Positions 60,032 through 64,000 of a stretch of DNA of 64,000 nt are shown here, in pieces. The first letter of the stretch is position 1. Each line of letters begins with the position of its first letter. Made by a program: the position numbers and the translations under genes. Below the pieces are notes generated by a model that saw only the letters and a list, made by a program, of their open reading frames with translations, made no database searches and was not told where the DNA came from. Origin of the DNA: an uncultured Microscilla sp. (GTDB taxonomy: Bacteria > Bacteroidota > Bacteroidia > Cytophagales > Microscillaceae); assembly GCF_947493425.1 (NCBI RefSeq), contig NZ_CANLRP010000018.1, positions 1 to 64,000 on the forward strand, in the 5' to 3' direction.

Positions 60032-60352
60032 GTACACTTTGCCCCTCCTCTACCTTAAAAAACCTGCTTGGTTCTCTTCTTAATACTCACTGTAAAACAT
60101 CTAAAGACACAGGGAGAGCCTTATCGGTTCTTTCATTGCTACGTCTGATGTCAGCCTGAAAACCAAGCCGCTCGTAATCAACCACTTACAAACAAAGTAG
60201 GTAATTAGTATATACCCACCACTCCTTCCGTAGGTATATTGTAGTAAGGCTATACTGGATATTATGCCTAAATAAGCTCACCTTAAGTACTAAGCAAACC
60301 ACCATTGTCACACAGGTAATCAGTCACTCGAACTATTCTAAACCTAGTAAAA

Positions 60353-63300
60353 ATGAATAAATCAACCCACTCAGATCAAAATGCCTCTGCTGAACAACAA
60401 CCTAATCAAGAGCAGCGTCAGGCCAACCCAACGCCAACAAAGCACAACCAAGGGTCAAACTCTTCCATTAAAGCCAAACAAAGACCTATACAACGCAAGC
60501 ACAAAACGGGGCCTCCTGTTCAAACCAAACATACTCCTATACAACGCCAACAAAAAGCTATTAAGGCTAAACACTTGCCTATACAAAGGTCAACTACCAA
60601 CCAAACAGGGCTACCTGAGCCGCTCAAAAGTGGCATAGAAAACTTGTCGGGGCATCAGATGGGTGATATAAAAGTACATTATAACTCAAACAAACCAGCC
60701 CAACTCAAAGCCAATGCCTACGCCCAAGGTAATAACATTTACCTGAGTCCTGGGCAAGAACAACACCTGCCCCACGAAGCATGGCATGCAGCACAAAACA
60801 AAAAAGAAGACATAAAACCTACCACACAAACTAAAGATGGAGTAAAGATAAATGATGACCCCAAGCTAGAGAAAGAAGCTGATATAATGGGCAAAAAGGC
60901 ATTGCAAACTGGCAATAATAATGCTACTGTGCCTCCCCAAAAACAGCAAAGTAAGGTCAAAAACCAAGAAGTAGTCATGCCCAAATACAAAGACGATAAA
61001 GGGAAAGAAACCACCGACCCACAAGACCCAATCGTAGGTAAACTAATCGCCAGGCTCATTCGTGATCAAGTACTTTATCGAGACTTCAGCCCTAAAGTTT
61101 TCAAAACAATCGAATTACCAATTGTCCAGCTCATGAACTTCATAGTAAAGAACCCTACCAAAACGTTAAACTATGCACAGATAAAATCGGCACTGATACA
61201 AGCTAGAGACAGCCAATTTTTTCCAGTAGAATACGCTCAAAGCAACACTCAAAAAAAATATTCGACACTGGTAAAATACGTCGGGGCGCTGCAAAACTGC
61301 CTGAACTTCTATTTGCACGAACTGTATCAATTGTATGATGCTTCAGACGCTCACCAAGCAAACAACTTGATAGATATAGTAGAAAGCATGATGGACAAAA
61401 ACTATCGTCGTCTTCGTTTGCTAAAAATAGAATTAGCCATGATGGACGACAAAAAAACATTGCTTGATCAATTTTTCGCTCACCTGGACACCCAAGTCGA
61501 TTTACTCACTAACGCCATTCAAAGATTGACCACACAAGGAACATTGCTGAGTATGGCACCTAAGCTTAAAGAAATAAAAAGCGCAAAGGGAGAGATTGCT
61601 TATAACAGTGGCAACAAAACAACTCAAAGTAAACCTACAGTAACCAAAGAAGAGCTACGCCGCCTCAAAAAACTAAGGGAAAGGAAGCATGTGTTTGGCT
61701 TTGAAGCCAGGAAAAAGGCACCTGGTGGGCAAAGGTCGTTGGCAACGCACGTGAGTTATTTAAACTTAGAGCCAGAAGAGATTGCAGAGCTGCTATACCA
61801 TAACCTTTTCAAAAAAAGACTAGGGAAAAAAAACAGATTGGGCTCAAACCAAGCTTATTTAGACCAACTCATCAAGTTGTTGCAACACCGCCACGACACC
61901 AGGCAAATAGAACAGGCATTTTATGCCTACTCGCAACAACAACAGCAGCAAAACCCACTACATTTAAGAGAAGCTATAGTGAAATTGTATGGCTTGCCAA
62001 GGGTGGGGCAAAAAGGAAGTGCCTCAAGGTATCTGCTTGAGTTGTTAGACAACCAAGGACAGGTTAGTAAAGTGTCCCGTTTGGCGGTTCCATTGGGCTT
62101 GATGCAGGGGAATGTATCGAGCAAAATAACTACCGACGAAAAGCAAGTAGTTAAAATTATCAAGACTTGCAACTTACCAGAACTGCACGAAATATGGCGT
62201 GTCTACAGGCAACGTTTACGAGCCAACCTAAGCCCTTACAATTATCAATACATTAAGCATTTTTATAGGGAACAAAAAGCCGCCAATGTATTGGCCAATA
62301 CAAAAGATGCAGGTATTCAGGATAAAGTCAATTTTTTAACCACGAAGGATAAGCAATTAGCTAACATCATTCAAAATCACATTGCAGGGGGCAATCGTTA
62401 TACGGGCAAAATGAATGTAACCGAGGGGGTGATTAGCCTTAAAGGAAACCGGGAGCGCCTGATAGAAGAAGTAATGGCATGGCGAAGAAAGGCTATAGCC
62501 CAAGAACACCATTTGTTTGAAGGCAAACCCGTCATACGTAGTTTTGTGTTAGAGCCTCACAAAGGCTTTGGCTTAGAGTCGCATACTCTTAAACTCCTGC
62601 AATGGAAGCATACCAAAGGCACCGGAGAAAAGGCAAAGTTTGCCATACAAAAGATGAAGTACGGCTGGAACTTTGGTGATCGAGAGGCTATTTTGGGCAT
62701 ACTAAAAGCAGGGTTGAGGAACAATCCCAATACTAATTCAAAATCGATTAACCCTGGGCAATCACTCAAGAAAACTGCTCAAGATGTCAATCATTCTATT
62801 GAAAAAGAAAAGATAGACGATGATGCATTAATACTGGCTTTTGTAAACCTTCACCGCCAGGTAAGGATAGAAAAAAAATATAGATGGAACCCCTTTAGCC
62901 AAAGAAGGCACTACGAGTTATTTGCTGCTATTAACAAATTATCTGATGGAGCCAAAGTTAATTTTATGAATTATTTTTTGCCGCAAGGTAAAAAAATTGA
63001 CGCACAGCTTTTAAACAACAAAAAACAACAACTCATCGAGGGCAACACACGGGTGAGCCAAGCGCTTGCCAACATAGAACAAACGCTCAAAAAAGCAAAA
63101 GTACCCCAAAAACTACGACTTAAAATATTGGGCAAACTGAAATATGGGCGCGATGCTGGAGAAAATTACCTAAAACTAAGGGCGTACGCTGCCGGAAAAT
63201 ACTCGACCAACTGGCGTGAAAATAAGGTGGGTTATATTGATGAGAGATACTTTCAGTTAAAAACGCCCTTTAGCCTCAAAAAATTAAGTCAGCTGATCCA

Positions 63301-64000
63301 AAACCTTGATCCGCAAGAACTTGCCATTGCCAGAGATGATTGGGAGTTGCATCAAGCATTGATAGACCGTTTTGCAAAAGTTTGGGTCTATGTAAAGTCT
63401 CCCATGGGCAAAAGAGATGGTATGAAGGGAGCAACTTCTCATCGTACATTAGCCATTAGACGATTTCGTACACTCATGAAGACTCACTTTGGGGTAACTC
63501 CCAAAGACATCGTTCGACACAATCAATACATTGCCTACTATTGGGAGCATCTCAGCGCTGACACAAACCAACAAGTCACCCAAAAAGACAGGCTGCTCAA
63601 AGGAAGGACAGAACAACTCAATCAATACAACTCTCCAGAAGCAAACCAGGCTCCTTCTTACCAAAAACATTTGCGTAATGCCGCCAATGCCTCTCAAGAT
63701 GCTTTACCTTTCAAGGTATATATGGACCAAGTAAAGCATTGGGCAAAAAAACTAGAAGTTGCGTTGGCTGATACTTCTGACCGACACAAAATGTACAATG
63801 TATTGATGGAGATATGGCAAAGTGGCGAAAAACTATCTATGGCTTTTCTCCCCCTCTCTGTTCCACAGCAAATCAGAGAGAGGAAGCAAATACTACTCAA
63901 AAATCCTTACTATGACCAAACAAACAAAATTACCAACAAAAAGAATTTTTTCCTCAAAGCAATACACAACTATTTAAAATATACCTTGGATCGGTCGCTT
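60353..64000 (+). CDS. DUF4157 (eCIS core domain) large protein, truncated by the window end
   Basis: An uninterrupted reading frame of at least 1216 codons from the ATG at 60353, running out of the window. The N-terminus carries three PIQR-containing repeats (RPIQRK, TPIQRQ, LPIQRS), common before DUF4157. Residues about 100-180 form the DUF4157 domain: HQMGDIKVHYNSNKPA, ANAYAQGNNIYLSPGQ and the zinc-protease-like LPHEAWHAAQ (HExxH at about 141-145), then KLEKEADIMG. The rest is long, helical and Lys/Gln-rich with no recognised catalytic domain. DUF4157 marks cargo of extracellular contractile injection systems. The C-terminal effector part lies beyond the window. Confidence 0.9.
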   Translation, partial: MNKSTHSDQNASAEQQPNQEQRQANPTPTKHNQGSNSSIKAKQRPIQRKHKTGPPVQTKHTPIQRQQKAIKAKHLPIQRSTTNQTGLPEPLKSGIENLSGHQMGDIKVHYNSNKPAQLKANAYAQGNNIYLSPGQEQHLPHEAWHAAQNKKEDIKPTTQTKDGVKINDDPKLEKEADIMGKKALQTGNNNATVPPQKQQSKVKNQEVVMPKYKDDKGKETTDPQDPIVGKLIARLIRDQVLYRDFSPKVFKTIELPIVQLMNFIVKNPTKTLNYAQIKSALIQARDSQFFPVEYAQSNTQKKYSTLVKYVGALQNCLNFYLHELYQLYDASDAHQANNLIDIVESMMDKNYRRLRLLKIELAMMDDKKTLLDQFFAHLDTQVDLLTNAIQRLTTQGTLLSMAPKLKEIKSAKGEIAYNSGNKTTQSKPTVTKEELRRLKKLRERKHVFGFEARKKAPGGQRSLATHVSYLNLEPEEIAELLYHNLFKKRLGKKNRLGSNQAYLDQLIKLLQHRHDTRQIEQAFYAYSQQQQQQNPLHLREAIVKLYGLPRVGQKGSASRYLLELLDNQGQVSKVSRLAVPLGLMQGNVSSKITTDEKQVVKIIKTCNLPELHEIWRVYRQRLRANLSPYNYQYIKHFYREQKAANVLANTKDAGIQDKVNFLTTKDKQLANIIQNHIAGGNRYTGKMNVTEGVISLKGNRERLIEEVMAWRRKAIAQEHHLFEGKPVIRSFVLEPHKGFGLESHTLKLLQWKHTKGTGEKAKFAIQKMKYGWNFGDREAILGILKAGLRNNPNTNSKSINPGQSLKKTAQDVNHSIEKEKIDDDALILAFVNLHRQVRIEKKYRWNPFSQRRHYELFAAINKLSDGAKVNFMNYFLPQGKKIDAQLLNNKKQQLIEGNTRVSQALANIEQTLKKAKVPQKLRLKILGKLKYGRDAGENYLKLRAYAAGKYSTNWRENKVGYIDERYFQLKTPFSLKKLSQLIQNLDPQELAIARDDWELHQALIDRFAKVWVYVKSPMGKRDGMKGATSHRTLAIRRFRTLMKTHFGVTPKDIVRHNQYIAYYWEHLSADTNQQVTQKDRLLKGRTEQLNQYNSPEANQAPSYQKHLRNAANASQDALPFKVYMDQVKHWAKKLEVALADTSDRHKMYNVLMEIWQSGEKLSMAFLPLSVPQQIRERKQILLKNPYYDQTNKITNKKNFFLKAIHNYLKYTLDRSL

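Noticed and set aside
1-64000. Transposase genes, tRNA or rRNA genes, prophage
   Set aside because: I looked for transposase and integrase motifs, and for tRNA-like and rRNA-like sequence, and saw none; the short repeats are non-coding. A tRNA scan was not possible by eye with certainty.

Overview
This window reads as the chromosome of a marine Bacteroidota bacterium, order Cytophagales, probably a Microscilla marina-type filamentous glider. Four things support this. Start codons rarely have Shine-Dalgarno sites. Several genes have Bacteroidota sigma-A promoters (TTG-N20-TAnnTTTG). Bacteroidota families such as DUF3078, TPR-fused histidine kinases and DUF4157 proteins are present. Intergenic space is wide and full of short palindromic repeats. 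The species is an inference; the phylum is well supported.

Positions 1-41800 are mostly housekeeping and metabolic genes in short operons. They include NAD(P)H-hydrate repair (nnr), a MaoC-type hydratase, a zinc-less class III sirtuin, a TPR histidine kinase, two tandem S41 proteases, rpmH-rnpA, fabV, a PhoD-like phosphatase, glutaminase, psuG, GNAT acetyltransferases, a TolC/HlyD/MacB-type efflux operon, an NmrA/HxlR divergent pair, an MscS channel, a DUF3078 outer-membrane protein, pyrB and miaE. The gaps between them carry several families of MITE-like elements, some inserted inside each other. No transposase gene is seen. Two small curiosities are a 60-residue double-glycine leader peptide and a DUF5685 protein ending in an 18-cysteine tail.

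Positions 41800-56850 are the most interesting part: a polymorphic-toxin locus. A minisatellite and a good sigma-A promoter precede a 1455-residue toxin. It has a disordered Lys/Pro-rich N-terminus, a coiled-coil and amphipathic helical core, and a nuclease-like C-terminus, and two SUKH-type immunity genes follow it. Downstream are 5'-truncated, near-identical copies of the end of the core. Two are joined to complete C-terminal toxin tips (one homologous to the parent tip, one an HNH-like nuclease), each with its own immunity gene. A third core copy is a remnant without a tip beside an orphan immunity gene, and one further toxin tip has no core copy at all. Identity with the parent core stops at the same point each time, and copies of one hairpin terminator separate three of the units. 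This looks like an array of donor cassettes that could recombine into the expressed gene and change its toxin tip. Immunity genes are of two kinds: SUKH/SMI1-like, and three paralogous beta-propeller-like proteins that I do not recognise as a described immunity family.

Positions 57244-64000 hold a TPR-SpoIIE phosphatase coupled to a methyltransferase gene. After them comes a very large open reading frame (60353 to the window end) with PIQR-type repeats and an HEAWH-containing DUF4157 domain, the 'eCIS core' domain found in cargo of extracellular contractile injection systems. The toxin locus therefore lies next to a likely eCIS cargo gene. The helical pre-toxin core resembles segments I know from DUF4157 proteins, so delivery of the toxins by a contractile injection system is a reasonable but unproven inference.
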